Shown here: positions 1 through 9,236 of the stretch, piece by piece
Numbering within the stretch: position 1 is the first letter of the stretch
Layout: the number at the start of each line of letters is the position of its first letter
NCBI GenBank assembly: GCA_965200805.1
Contig: OZ241384.1
Coordinates: forward strand, 3,286,001 to 3,350,000
Source of the DNA: MPNP01 sp026709725
GTDB lineage: Bacteria > Pseudomonadota > Alphaproteobacteria > Rhodobacterales > Rhodobacteraceae
Reading direction: 5' to 3'
DNA length: 64,000 nucleotides
The notes under the pieces: generated by a model
What the model was told of the DNA's origin: nothing
The model's input: only the letters and a program-made list of their open reading frames with translations
Database searches by the model: none
Position numbers and translations under genes: made by a program

Positions 1-1
1 C

Positions 2-64
2 GCGGGCCTCTTCTGGACCCCGGCGATGGTCGGGGCGTTCGGGGCCCGGCGGGGGGCGGAGTGA
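2..64 (+). CDS. C-terminal tail of an unidentified protein (partial)
   Basis: One frame is open from the window edge and ends in TGA after about 20 residues (AGLFWTPAMVGAFGARRGAE). The mix of hydrophobic residues and a basic-acidic tail would fit the end of a membrane protein. The fragment is too short to identify and could be a chance open frame in GC-rich DNA. Confidence 0.25.
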   Translation, partial: AGLFWTPAMVGAFGARRGAE

Positions 65-605
65 GTGGCTGTCATCGGGGGCTCGGGCTGCCAGTGCCGG
101 GCCGGTGGCGGGCTGGAGCTGCATCAATGCAGAGGGGTGCCGGTGCCGCGCGGACCCGTGCAGGAGGGTCGTCATGTATTTTGTGAAGTTCACAATCCTG
201 CCCCACCACTTTCGGTCTGAGTTGCAACGGGGGCAATGAGGTCGGTACACTTGTTCCGACGCAGGTATTTCTGATGATGTCTTGAATCCTGTCCATCATT
301 GCCCTTGTGATCGTCGTGCGGCGTGCGGATTATCCATGTGCTCTTCTCATTCCATGGTTCAGATGCAGCCGATAACATCCTGACCTGTTCCTGATCAAAA
401 GCAGGAAAGAAGGTCGCAGGATGGGGTTGATCACTGGGCACCTGATCGCGATTGTGAAACCACAAACCGTTTGGGCGGAATGGAAAGTGATGACAAATTG
501 ACTCTGCCGGATGGCATTTGCATAGTGCCCCGGCGGCGGAGTCGGCGCGTTTCCCCCTTGTCTCTGATGCAGGGGTGTCAGGATCCCGGAACAGCAAGGA
601 CAGCT
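65..605. other. non-coding stretch upstream of the cobalamin locus
   Basis: About 540 bases with no convincing gene on either strand. Short open frames exist but have no good ribosome site and no recognisable product. The promoter of the cbiX-cobM operon should lie here. I looked for a cobalamin riboswitch B12 box and did not find one. An AAGGA ribosome site just before position 606 supports the cbiX start. Confidence 0.5.
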
Positions 606-1673
606 ATGGATTCAATCGGTGTTCTCATCTGCGGTCATGGCTCACGGTCTGAATCCGCGGTTGCGGAATTTGCCGCAATGGTCAGGGAGGTCCCTGCCCA
701 TCTGCCGGACTGGCCTGTCGCCCACGGCTATCTCGAATTTGCCAATCCGGTTATCCATAAAGGCCTTGAGGAACTGCAGGCTAGGGGCTGCAATCGTATC
801 CTTGCCGTGCCCGGCATGCTGTTTGCCGCCATGCATGCCAAGAATGATATCCCCGCTGTTCTCAACACCTATTCGGCCAAACACAGGATTTCGGTCGCTT
901 ATGGTCGGGAGCTTGGTCTTGATCCCAAATTGCTGGAGGCATCTGCGCACAGAATTACCGCAGCGGAGGAGCAGGCCAATCATGATCGCGGATTCGTTCC
1001 CCGGGAACGGACATGCCTGGTTGTGATCGGTCGGGGTGCTTCTGACCCCGATGCAAACGGCAACATTGCCAAACTCAGCCGGATGCTCTGGGAGGGCATG
1101 GGATTTGGCTGGTGCGAACTGGGATATTCCGGTGTCACATTCCCCCTTGTTGAACCATGCCTCCAGCACACCGCCAAACTCGGCTTTGAACGAATTCTCG
1201 TCTTTCCCTACTTTCTCTTTGGCGGGATTCTCATTGATCGAATCTATGGATTCACGGATCAGGTTGCAGCAGAGCACCCGGATCTGCAGATGGTGAAGGC
1301 AGGGTATCTTGGCGACCACCCCCGCGTTCCCGAAACATTTGCCGACCGTGCCCGGGAGATCATTGATGGGGATGTGGCGATGAACTGCATGCTCTGCAAA
1401 TACCGAAGCCGGGTTCTCGGCTTCGGGCACGAAGTGGGAACGCCGCAGGAAAGTCATCATCATCATGTTGAAGGCCAGGGTGCCAGCGCGCCCGGATCAC
1501 ATGTTGAGGACTGTGAACTCTGCGGGACATTCTGCACAGGTGCCTGTCGTCTTGATCAGATACACCATCATCACCCGGATCATCATCACGACCATCATCA
1601 TCCGGTCTACCCGTTTTCGGAACACCCGCTCGGCCCGGAAAGTGTTCGCAAGACACTCAAGCAACCGTCTTGA
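606..1673 (+). CDS. cbiX: sirohydrochlorin cobaltochelatase CbiX, Fe-S and His-rich type
   Basis: CbiX inserts cobalt (or acts as an SirB-like chelatase) into sirohydrochlorin at the entry of the early-cobalt B12 route. The 355-residue product opens with VLICGHGSR, the chelatase active-site motif. A second chelatase-like half contains YSGVTFPLVEPCL and FPYFLFGGIL. Near residue 260 is an MNCMLCKYR motif, the MxCxxC cluster site of long CbiX proteins. The tail holds several His runs (HHHH, HHHHPDHHHDHHH) and a CELCGTFCTGAC segment, a likely metal store. I chose the ATG after AAGGA; the frame is open 135 bases further upstream but without a family match. The stop overlaps cobH in TTGA. Confidence 0.9.
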   Translation: MDSIGVLICGHGSRSESAVAEFAAMVREVPAHLPDWPVAHGYLEFANPVIHKGLEELQARGCNRILAVPGMLFAAMHAKNDIPAVLNTYSAKHRISVAYGRELGLDPKLLEASAHRITAAEEQANHDRGFVPRERTCLVVIGRGASDPDANGNIAKLSRMLWEGMGFGWCELGYSGVTFPLVEPCLQHTAKLGFERILVFPYFLFGGILIDRIYGFTDQVAAEHPDLQMVKAGYLGDHPRVPETFADRAREIIDGDVAMNCMLCKYRSRVLGFGHEVGTPQESHHHHVEGQGASAPGSHVEDCELCGTFCTGACRLDQIHHHHPDHHHDHHHPVYPFSEHPLGPESVRKTLKQPS

Positions 1674-2332
1674 CCAGAATCGTCGACCCTGAGGAAATCG
1701 TGCGAAAGAGCTTCGCTCACATCCGATCCCGGATGGACCCGGGCGACCACAGCCCCGGCGTCATCCCGATCATCGAAAGGGTTGTGCATGCTGCCGGTAT
1801 GCTCGATCTCGTTGATGACGTCGCATATTCCGACGATTTTGTCGCTGCCGGACAGCATGCTCTCATCAGGCGATGCAGGATCTATTGCGACAGTGACATG
1901 GTCGCCGCCGGACTGACCCCATCGCTGCAATTCAGACGTGATCAAATCCGCGTGATGCTTGATCATGCCGATGTGGACCGGCATGCAAGAGAACACCGGA
2001 CAACCCGCTCGGCGGCGGCCATCGATGTCTGGCAATCGCAGCTCGGCGGGGCGATCATCGTGATCGGCAATGCGCCAACCGCACTCTTCAAACTGCTTGA
2101 TGCAATCCGATCGGGTGCCGCAAGACCTGCTGTCATCATCGGCATCCCCGTTGGGTTCGTCGGCGCAGCGGAAAGCAAGGAAGCCCTGATCAGGCATCCC
2201 GTCCCGACGCCATACTTCACCGTCCGGGGGACCCGGGGCGGCTCGGCGATGGCCGCCGCCGCCATGAATGCCCTGGTTCGAATGACTGCTGGCCAGAGCA
2301 ACGCATCACTCACAGGGGCGGAGGGATCATGA
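1670..2332 (+). CDS. cobH: precorrin-8X / cobalt-precorrin-8 methylmutase
   Basis: The CobH/CbiC enzyme moves the C-11 methyl group to C-12 to give (hydrogeno)cobyrinate. The 220-residue product has the family length. ERVVHAAGMLDLV carries the conserved histidine that protonates the ring, and the glycine-rich end (GNAPTALFKLL, GFVGAAESKE, RGTRGGS) is typical. The start is TTG within a TTGA overlap with the cbiX stop, so translation is probably coupled. It is followed by another 4-bp overlap with cobL. Confidence 0.93.
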   Translation: MTRIVDPEEIVRKSFAHIRSRMDPGDHSPGVIPIIERVVHAAGMLDLVDDVAYSDDFVAAGQHALIRRCRIYCDSDMVAAGLTPSLQFRRDQIRVMLDHADVDRHAREHRTTRSAAAIDVWQSQLGGAIIVIGNAPTALFKLLDAIRSGAARPAVIIGIPVGFVGAAESKEALIRHPVPTPYFTVRGTRGGSAMAAAAMNALVRMTAGQSNASLTGAEGS

Positions 2333-3558
2333 GCGCCTGGCTGCATATTGTGGGAATCGGTCCAGCGCTGGGAGCGGGACTGTCGCCAATGGCACTGGAG
2401 AGCCTGAAGGCTGCAAGAACCATCATATGCCCGGAACGGTACCATGGTTTTGCCGATGGCTTTTCCGCCAGGGTTATCCCATGGCGCGAGGAATACGCAT
2501 CGATCGAGTCCAGCATCGAACCCTATCGTGGTCCGGACTGCACACCGGTGGTCATGCTCGTCACCGGCGATCCTCTCTGGTTCTCAGCCGGCTCCGTCCT
2601 CGCTGACAGACTTGCCGGCGACGATATGATCTACCACCCCCAGATCTCCGCATTTCAGCTTGCCGCCTCCCGGTTGCACTGGCCCCTTGACGACACGATC
2701 TGCGCCAGCGTGCTCGGCAGCCATCGTCCGGCTGCATCACTCCTGCCCCACCTGACGCACCGGGCCCGCATTCTGGCTCTCTCATCCGGATCCGAAGCCA
2801 CCGGTGCCGTCATCGATCTTCTCATCACATCCGGCTTTGGGACAAGCGAAGTGACGCTCCTCGGCGAGATGGGCTACAAGGGCGAAATCCAGGAGACCCG
2901 AACAGCGGCGGCATGGAACAGGGTCTTGCAACCGGGCGAAATTCCAGCCTTCCATGTCATCGCCATTGCATGTCGGGCCCCGAACCCCGCCGTCCCTGCA
3001 ACGCGTGCCCCCGGACTGCCCGACGGATTGTATGATCGCAACCGGAAATTCACCCGAAGTGAGGTCCGGGCTGTGACGGTGGCGGCACTGGAGCCGTCTC
3101 CGCACAGGGTCATGTGGGATCTCGGCACCGGGATGGGCTCGGTTGCCATTGAATGGCTTCGGCTCGCGGGCAAAAGTGTGGTTCATGCTGTTGACCGCGA
3201 CCCGGAACGGATTGCCGCAGCAATGGAGAACGCCCACCGCCTTGGTGCGCCGTCAATCACCTTCCTGACTGATTCCGTACAGAGTGCTGCAGAGACGCTG
3301 ACCGCCGCCCCGGATGTCGTGTTTATCGGAGGCGGGCTGTCACATGCACTGGTCGATACCGTCATGGCGCGGCTTGCCACACCGGGAAGGCTGGTGGTGA
3401 ATGCGGTGACACTCGAGAGCGAATCGATCCTGACTGCTCTCCATAAATCCTTCGGCGGCGAACTGGTCAGAATCGGCATCGCCCGAACCACCGATGTCGG
3501 CCACTATCGGGGCTGGAAGCAATTCATGCCGGTGACCCAATGGCGCTTCAGGACGTGA
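2329..3558 (+). CDS. cobL: precorrin-6Y C5,15-methyltransferase (decarboxylating), CbiE-CbiT fusion
   Basis: CobL methylates C-5 and C-15 and decarboxylates the C-12 acetate side chain. The 409-residue protein is the usual two-domain fusion. Residues 1 to about 200 are a tetrapyrrole methylase (CbiE: HIVGIGP, MLVTGDPLWFSAG, LLGEMGYKGE). Residues from about 230 form a Rossmann methyltransferase (CbiT), with the SAM loop WDLGTGMGSVAIEW and the acidic VHAVDRDPER. It starts in an ATGA overlap with cobH and its end overlaps cobI by 19 bases. Confidence 0.95.
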   Translation: MSAWLHIVGIGPALGAGLSPMALESLKAARTIICPERYHGFADGFSARVIPWREEYASIESSIEPYRGPDCTPVVMLVTGDPLWFSAGSVLADRLAGDDMIYHPQISAFQLAASRLHWPLDDTICASVLGSHRPAASLLPHLTHRARILALSSGSEATGAVIDLLITSGFGTSEVTLLGEMGYKGEIQETRTAAAWNRVLQPGEIPAFHVIAIACRAPNPAVPATRAPGLPDGLYDRNRKFTRSEVRAVTVAALEPSPHRVMWDLGTGMGSVAIEWLRLAGKSVVHAVDRDPERIAAAMENAHRLGAPSITFLTDSVQSAAETLTAAPDVVFIGGGLSHALVDTVMARLATPGRLVVNAVTLESESILTALHKSFGGELVRIGIARTTDVGHYRGWKQFMPVTQWRFRT

Positions 3559-4250
3559 AAGGCACGCTCTTCGGGATCGGTCTTGGACCGGGTGCCGCCG
3601 ATCTGATGACTCTCCGGGCCGAACGACTGATCCGCACCTGTCAGGTTCTGGCCTATCCGAAACCCGATACCGGACCAAGTTTCGCCCGCTCCATTGCCAG
3701 CACGGTCATCCCGGAAGACATCGTCGAAATCCCGATAACGATTCCCATGCGACCTGAACTCTATCCTGCCACGCACGCCTATGATCAGGCCGCCCGGAGC
3801 ATTGCGGAATATCTCCGGAAGGGCACGGATGTGGTTCTTCTCTGTCAGGGCGATCCAATGTTCTACGGCTCCTTCCTCAATCTTCAGTCACGATTGGCGG
3901 ATCACTATCCCATTGATGTCGTCCCCGGTGTCAGTTCAATGACAGCCTGTGCGGCGGCGGCGGGTCTGCCGTTAAGTGCCCGCACGGCCCCACTGATCAT
4001 TCTGCCGGCAACTCTCGACCGGGCCATTCTCAAGGACCGATTCCGCAGCACTGACAGTTGTGTCATCATCAAGGTCGGTCGTCATGTGAACAAAATCAGG
4101 GACCTGCTGAAATCTGAAGGCTTGCTGTCAAGAGCGACACTTGTCATCCACGCCAGCCTGGAAGACGAGCAGATCATGCCGCTTGCGGAGGCGCCGGCAA
4201 ACCCGCCCTATTTTTCAACAATTCTGGTCACCCGGCATGACGTACCATAA
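3540..4250 (+). CDS. cobI: precorrin-2 / cobalt-factor II C20-methyltransferase
   Basis: CobI/CbiL adds the C-20 methyl group. The 236-residue protein has the class III SAM methylase signatures: GIGLGPGAADLMTLRAERL at the N terminus with the CQVLAYPKPD segment typical of CobI/CbiL, CQGDPMFYGSF in the middle, and VVPGVSSMTACAAAAGLPL. The ATG lies inside the end of cobL, and the stop lies inside the start of the cbiG-cobJ fusion, so this is a tightly packed operon gene. Confidence 0.94.
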   Translation: MALQDVKGTLFGIGLGPGAADLMTLRAERLIRTCQVLAYPKPDTGPSFARSIASTVIPEDIVEIPITIPMRPELYPATHAYDQAARSIAEYLRKGTDVVLLCQGDPMFYGSFLNLQSRLADHYPIDVVPGVSSMTACAAAAGLPLSARTAPLIILPATLDRAILKDRFRSTDSCVIIKVGRHVNKIRDLLKSEGLLSRATLVIHASLEDEQIMPLAEAPANPPYFSTILVTRHDVP

Positions 4251-6081
4251 AGTGGCCGATCCCCACATTTTTTGCCTGACACCCCGGGGGCTCAAGACAG
4301 CCCGGCGGTTGGCCAGAGCCACCGGCGGCCACATCCATGCACCCCGTTCACTGGCAACACATAAGAATACGCATGCATTCGAGACATTCTCAAAGGCCCT
4401 TCAGGAGAGTTTTCTGCAGGCAATTCCAGTCATCGGCGTCTGCTCATCCGGGATTCTCATCCGTATCCTTGCTCCCCTGCTGATATCGAAAACCACGGAC
4501 CCACCTGTTGTCTGTGTGGCAGAAGACGGCAATTCGGTCATCCCTCTCATCGGAGGTCATGCGGGGGCCAACACATTGTCCCGAACCCTTGCCGTGCATC
4601 TTGATGCCCATGCTGCAATCACGACCGCAAGTGACCTTGCATTCGGTATTGCACTTGACCAGCCACCGGCAGGATGGAAACTGGTTCGGCCTGCCCCGAT
4701 CAAATCATTGACGATGGCCCTCCTGTCGGGCGAACCCGTGACCCTGTCCCTTGCTGATCCATGGCTTGAGCCGCTGCTTGAGCAGAAGAATGTCAGACTT
4801 GCACCCCGGACCCTGCACAAGGACCCCCTGGTTGTTTCGTCGGGTGGGACCCATCTCATCTACCGCCGACAGGATCTGGTTGTCGGTATCGGATGTTCAC
4901 GCAATTGCCCGGCAGAAGACCTCATCGGACTTGTCGGATCAACGCTTGCCGACGCCGGTATTGCCACCGAATCGATCACGGGGCTCTACACAGCGCTCGT
5001 CAAGGCTGATGAGGATGCCGTTGCTGCCCTTGCACGGGCCCTGGATCTTCCCGTCCGGTATTATTCAATTGATACGCTCAACACCGTTCGTCATCGCCTG
5101 AAAAACCCGTCCCCGGACGTCCAGGCCGCCATCGGCACTCCCGGAGTCGCGGAAGCTGCAGCCCTGCTTGCTGCCGGTCCTGATGGCGAACTCATTGTCG
5201 AAAAGCGCAAATCGGGCAACGCAACCTGCGCAATTGCCCGCCAGGGTGCCGCACCGGGCAACCCGGGCCGACTGCGTGGCCTCCTGAACATTATCGGCAT
5301 CGGTCCCGGTCATGCCGCGGGCCGGACAGTTGAAGCCACAAATGCAATCCTCACTGCGGACCATGTGGTGGGGTATGGCGGCTATCTTGATCTTGTCAAA
5401 CCTCTTCTGGGTCATCAGGAAGTGCGCGCGTTTCCTCTTGGCGAGGAAATCGATCGGTGCCGCTATGCAATCGAGACGGCTGCTGCCGGCACCAGCGTCG
5501 CACTCATCTGCTCCGGTGACAGCGGGATCTATGCCATGGCCGCTCCGGTTTTTGAGATCCTTGATCAGGATGGAGACAGCCTGCCTGCCGCCGCACACCG
5601 GATTGCAATCCATTGCCTGCCTGGCGTGAGCGCCATGCAGACAGCATCGGCCAGGGCCGGTGCAGTCCTTGGCCATGATTTTGCCGTGGTATCGCTTTCG
5701 GACCTGATGACACCGGCCGAAAAGATCCTTGAGCGCTTGCAGGCTGCAGCTGAGGGAGATTTTGTCATTGCGCTCTACAATCCTGCCTCACATGAACGCA
5801 AAAAACTGATCTATCAGGCTCTGGAGATCGTCCGGCAGTATCGATCGCCGACAACACCCGTGCTGATTGCCCGCAATGTCGGGCGAATCGGCGAATCTTC
5901 CACCGTGGCGACGCTTGCGACGGTGCCAGTCTCATCAGCTGATATGGTAACGACGCTGATCATCGGAAACAGCCAGAGCCGCAGCTTTGAAATGGGTCCC
6001 GGCACACGTGTTGTCTATACACCCAGAGGCTATACAGACCCCGGCAGAGGGGCAAGGGCAGCCGGCGGGAATCCGTCATGA
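4237..6081 (+). CDS. cobJ: CbiG - CobJ/CbiH fusion (lactone-opening hydrolase and C17-methyltransferase)
   Basis: A 614-residue fusion. Residues 1 to about 350 are CbiG, the cobalt-precorrin-5A hydrolase: an N-terminal segment with CSSGILIRILAPLL, the IGGHAGANTLSRTLA motif, and a C-terminal part with VVGIGCSRNCPAEDL. Residues from about 365 are CobJ/CbiH, the C-17 methyltransferase that contracts the ring: IIGIGPGHAAGRT, CSGDSGIYAMAAPVFE, LPGVSAMQTASARAGA, ALYNPASHERK. I chose the ATG overlapping the cobI stop by 14 bases; a longer upstream open frame lies entirely within cobI and looks non-coding. CbiG is characteristic of the cobalt-early route. The end overlaps cobM in ATGA. Confidence 0.93.
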   Translation: MTYHKVADPHIFCLTPRGLKTARRLARATGGHIHAPRSLATHKNTHAFETFSKALQESFLQAIPVIGVCSSGILIRILAPLLISKTTDPPVVCVAEDGNSVIPLIGGHAGANTLSRTLAVHLDAHAAITTASDLAFGIALDQPPAGWKLVRPAPIKSLTMALLSGEPVTLSLADPWLEPLLEQKNVRLAPRTLHKDPLVVSSGGTHLIYRRQDLVVGIGCSRNCPAEDLIGLVGSTLADAGIATESITGLYTALVKADEDAVAALARALDLPVRYYSIDTLNTVRHRLKNPSPDVQAAIGTPGVAEAAALLAAGPDGELIVEKRKSGNATCAIARQGAAPGNPGRLRGLLNIIGIGPGHAAGRTVEATNAILTADHVVGYGGYLDLVKPLLGHQEVRAFPLGEEIDRCRYAIETAAAGTSVALICSGDSGIYAMAAPVFEILDQDGDSLPAAAHRIAIHCLPGVSAMQTASARAGAVLGHDFAVVSLSDLMTPAEKILERLQAAAEGDFVIALYNPASHERKKLIYQALEIVRQYRSPTTPVLIARNVGRIGESSTVATLATVPVSSADMVTTLIIGNSQSRSFEMGPGTRVVYTPRGYTDPGRGARAAGGNPS

Positions 6082-6854
6082 CGGTCTATTTTATCGGGGC
6101 CGGCCCGGGCAGCCCCGATCTGATTACAGTCCGGGGACAAAATCTCATCCGAACATGTCCGGTGTGCCTCTATGCCGGCTCGCTTGTTCCGGGTGAACTC
6201 GTCTCCTCGGCCCCGGACGGTGCCGCAGTTGTTGACACAGCGCCCCTGACACTTGACGAGATCATCAGCCTGATCCGCAAGGCCCATGCCGCATCGCAGG
6301 ATGTTGCACGTGTCCATTCCGGTGACCCTTCACTCTATGGTGCAATCAACGAGCAAATCCGACGTCTTGATGCTCTTGGCATCACCTATCAGATTGTCCC
6401 CGGCGTTCCGGCTTTCGCTGCCACCGCCGCTGCTCTTGGCAATGAGCTGACGATTCCGACACTTGCCCAGTCAGTTGTGCTGACCCGGACAGCCCGGAAG
6501 GCGACGGCAATGCCACCTGGAGAATCACTCACCGAACTCGCCGCACCCGGTCGCACAATGGTTATTCACCTCTCGGCCCGCAATACGCGGCAGATCGAAC
6601 GTGAGCTCATGCCCATCTACGGTCCGGAATGCCCGGTCGTCATTGCCTATCGGGTCAGCTGGCCCGACCAGAGAATGATTCGCAGCACACTCGGCAGACT
6701 GCATCAGGAAGTCCGCCGTGCCAGGATCACGCGGACTGCACTGATCATCATTGGCCCGGCGCTGAAGACCCATTCAGGCAAGGACAGCAGACTCTACGAT
6801 CCGGACCACCACCACATCCTGCGGCCACCGAAATCCGGGCCGCGGAAATCATGA
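6078..6854 (+). CDS. cobM: precorrin-4 / cobalt-precorrin-4 C11-methyltransferase
   Basis: CobM/CbiF methylates C-11. The 258-residue product carries the family motifs in order: VYFIGAGPGSPDLITVRG, CLYAGSLVPGEL, RVHSGDPSLYGAINEQI, and the VPGVPAFAATAAALGNELT block. Start and preceding stop share ATGA. It is the last plus-strand gene of this sub-operon: the minus-strand cobB ends only 13 bases away, with no obvious terminator between them. Confidence 0.95.
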   Translation: MTVYFIGAGPGSPDLITVRGQNLIRTCPVCLYAGSLVPGELVSSAPDGAAVVDTAPLTLDEIISLIRKAHAASQDVARVHSGDPSLYGAINEQIRRLDALGITYQIVPGVPAFAATAAALGNELTIPTLAQSVVLTRTARKATAMPPGESLTELAAPGRTMVIHLSARNTRQIERELMPIYGPECPVVIAYRVSWPDQRMIRSTLGRLHQEVRRARITRTALIIIGPALKTHSGKDSRLYDPDHHHILRPPKSGPRKS

Positions 6855-6867
6855 CCCGCCCCCTTGC

Positions 6868-8184
6868 CTATTCCGGTCGCAGGCAGATCAGATGGGCAAA
6901 GGATCCGGCCACCTTTCCAGTCACGGCACCGATATCACGCGGGTTGCCATCATCGGCGTCCGTTGCTGTAAAGAGGTGAGACGCACTGGCGCGGACCCTT
7001 TCACTGGCATAGTGAAACTCATGCCCGGCAAAGCATCCCTGAAAGGGTCCCCGCCTGGCACGCAGCAGACGATAACCGAGATGCAGCACCGGCTCGCTCA
7101 TATCCGTTTCATGAGGCAGAAACCCCAGCATGGGGAAGTATCCATCCCTGGTTGTCATGCCCTGCCCGAGAGCCATGTAGCCGCCGCATTCCCCGTAGAT
7201 CATCGCTCCACGATCACGGGCAGCGGTCATGCCGGTCCGGAATGTGCCGGCATTGGCGAGGTGACCGGCATGGAGTTCCGGATAACCTCCCGGTAAATAA
7301 ACTGCATCAGCATCAGCAGGAGGGGCTGCATCGGCAAGCGGGGCAAAGAAGCGGATCTCGGCACCCTGCTGTCTCCAGGATTCGATGATGTGACGATAGA
7401 GGAACGCAAAGGCATCGTCACGGGCAACAGCAATGATCTGGCCGGGAGGGGTGATGCGTGCAGCCTGCCCTTCGGACGCAGCGAGCGCCGGCGGTTTCAT
7501 GAGATCCCATATTCGCTCAAGATCCAGCGACCGCTCCGCCTGATCAGCCAGTCTGTCGAGCAGGGAATCAAGATCGGTGTGCTCACCGGCGAGAACAAGG
7601 CCAAGATGGCGTGATGGCAGGGTGGCATCGTTCATGCGCGGCATGCTGCCAAGCAACGGCATCCCGGTCGCTTCAATCGCCTTCCGGAGGATTTCAAGAT
7701 GGCGTGCCGAGCCAACGCGGTTGGCAATGACTCCGGCGACATCCAGACCGGGGTTCATGGCCCGAATCCCAAGATGATAAAGTGGTGCCGTATGTGCCAG
7801 ACGGGCAGCATCGATGATCAGGATCACCGGCAGGCCCAGCCGGGTTGCAAGTTCAGCTGTTGATCCCCGTCCAGCAAGACCGCCCCCGTCAAAGATTCCC
7901 ATCGCACCTTCAATGAGGAACGCGCGGGCATTGTGGGCCTTGATCAGGCGAAGTTGATCAGACAGGTGATCATCGGACATGGCCCAGGCATCAAATGTCA
8001 ATGATGGATTGCCGGTTGCCCGTTCATGATACGTGGAGTCGATATAGTCAGGCCCGCTTTTTCCGGCCAGGATACCGCCGTGCTGGCGGGAGAGCGCGCG
8101 CAGGAGGGACAGGGTCAGGGTTGTTTTGCCCGCTGCCGATGTCGGCGATGCAAGAACAAGGGCGCGCAGCGATGCCTCAGTCAT
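6868..8184 (-). CDS. cobB: cobyrinic acid a,c-diamide synthase
   Basis: CobB/CbiA uses ATP and glutamine to amidate the a and c side chains. In the 438-residue protein the N-terminal ATPase half has the deviant P-loop SPTSAAGKTTLTL at about residues 12-24, plus GKSGPDYID and EGAMGIFDG. The C-terminal GATase half has YLPGGYPELHA and the nucleophile region YGECGGYMALG near residue 334. I chose the ATG overlapping the cobA stop by 8 bases; the frame is open 29 codons upstream, but that extension has no family match and lies inside cobA. It is the second gene of a two-gene minus-strand operon. Confidence 0.94.
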   Translation of the reverse strand: MTEASLRALVLASPTSAAGKTTLTLSLLRALSRQHGGILAGKSGPDYIDSTYHERATGNPSLTFDAWAMSDDHLSDQLRLIKAHNARAFLIEGAMGIFDGGGLAGRGSTAELATRLGLPVILIIDAARLAHTAPLYHLGIRAMNPGLDVAGVIANRVGSARHLEILRKAIEATGMPLLGSMPRMNDATLPSRHLGLVLAGEHTDLDSLLDRLADQAERSLDLERIWDLMKPPALAASEGQAARITPPGQIIAVARDDAFAFLYRHIIESWRQQGAEIRFFAPLADAAPPADADAVYLPGGYPELHAGHLANAGTFRTGMTAARDRGAMIYGECGGYMALGQGMTTRDGYFPMLGFLPHETDMSEPVLHLGYRLLRARRGPFQGCFAGHEFHYASERVRASASHLFTATDADDGNPRDIGAVTGKVAGSFAHLICLRPE

Positions 8185-9052
8185 GATCGGACCCGGACGG
8201 GTGCGCATCAATCGCAAAGGTTCCGATCGGGTCATGGAGTCCCCGGTAGATTTCGTGTGCCAGGGACACATTTGCCCCGATGCAAATCACGGCCGGCGCC
8301 CTGAGGTCATGGCGGACAACAGCGGAAACCGACTTCTCCAGCGTGGTCAGAAGAATCATCTGATCAGGGAGGGTCAGATTGCAGGCGATCGCAAGCGTTT
8401 CATCACCAGGCCGACCGTGCAGCATAAGATTGTCAACCAGGGTCGCAAGATGTTTCATTGCCATATACATCACAAGAACCTGTGAACCTTTTGCAACATG
8501 TCGCCAGTCGATGGCGGATGGCGTGGCGCCAAACCGGTCATGACCTGTGAGGAATGTCACGCACTGGTTGGTTTCACGGCTTGTCAGCGGCAGCCCCGCG
8601 TAAGCAAGACCGCCATAACCTGATGAAACGCCCGGGGTGACACGGACCGGAACACCGCTGCGAATCAGTGCCAGGATTTCCTCACTTCCCCGCCCGAAGA
8701 TAAATGGATCACCGCCCTTGAGACGGACGACACGTTTGCCCTGATGCGAAAGGGCAATCAGCCGTGCGGAGATATCCGTTTGCTGCGGTGAGGGCCGGCC
8801 ACCACGCTTGCCGGAATGAATGCGGACAGCATCAGGCCGACAATGATCAAAGACGGCTGAATTGATCAGTGAATCGTGGACGACCACATCGGCACGCTCC
8901 AGTGCGTTGACGGCATGGAGTGTCAAGAGCCCCGGATCACCGGGTCCCGCACCAACGAGCCAGACCATGCCGGCCGGAAAGGCCGGCCCGATTCCACGGG
9001 AGTTCATCTGACAGACCAACAGACCATGATTTGCAAACTCCGCGGTCGTCAT
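8177..9052 (-). CDS. cobA: uroporphyrinogen-III C-methyltransferase (SUMT)
   Basis: SUMT makes precorrin-2 from uroporphyrinogen III, the committed step toward sirohaem and B12. The 291-residue protein has the P-loop-like VWLVGAGPGDPGLLTLHA, VVVHDSLINSAV, GKRGGRP, RLKGGDPFIFGRGSEE and the TPGVSSGYGGLAYAGLPLT block. The methionine at residue 16 (MNSRGIGP) is an alternative start that would remove an N-terminal tail absent from short SUMTs. It is divergent from cbiD and followed by cobB with an 8-base overlap. Confidence 0.94.
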   Translation of the reverse strand: MTTAEFANHGLLVCQMNSRGIGPAFPAGMVWLVGAGPGDPGLLTLHAVNALERADVVVHDSLINSAVFDHCRPDAVRIHSGKRGGRPSPQQTDISARLIALSHQGKRVVRLKGGDPFIFGRGSEEILALIRSGVPVRVTPGVSSGYGGLAYAGLPLTSRETNQCVTFLTGHDRFGATPSAIDWRHVAKGSQVLVMYMAMKHLATLVDNLMLHGRPGDETLAIACNLTLPDQMILLTTLEKSVSAVVRHDLRAPAVICIGANVSLAHEIYRGLHDPIGTFAIDAHPSGSDHD

Positions 9053-9236
9053 TCATTGTTATTTGGTCCCACAGGACAGCCCGAACCACTATGCAGGGAA
9101 CCCCATTCAAATGCCAGCGGGTTCACACCGCCCGGCATCTTCATCCTGGGAGCGGGCGCTTATTGCGGCATAATGAAGTGATACAGGCAGAGCGGAAAAA
9201 CCGGATAAACCGAGAGACAGGATTGCAGGATTCGAA
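9053..9236. promoter_or_regulatory. divergent promoter region between cobA and cbiD
   Basis: This 184-base gap separates genes reading outward and must hold promoters in both directions. A CATAAT hexamer near 9169 could be a -10 box toward cbiD, but I see no clear -35 partner. I do not see a B12 box. An AGGA near 9228 serves the cbiD GTG. Confidence 0.45.

Noticed and set aside
65..605. Cobalamin riboswitch before cbiX
   Set aside because: GC-rich inverted segments such as CCAGTGCCGGG are present, but no B12-box consensus was found.
1465..1656. His-rich repeats in cbiX as a possible CRISPR-like or simple repeat array
   Set aside because: The ATCATC-type repetition encodes histidines in frame and is explained by the protein.
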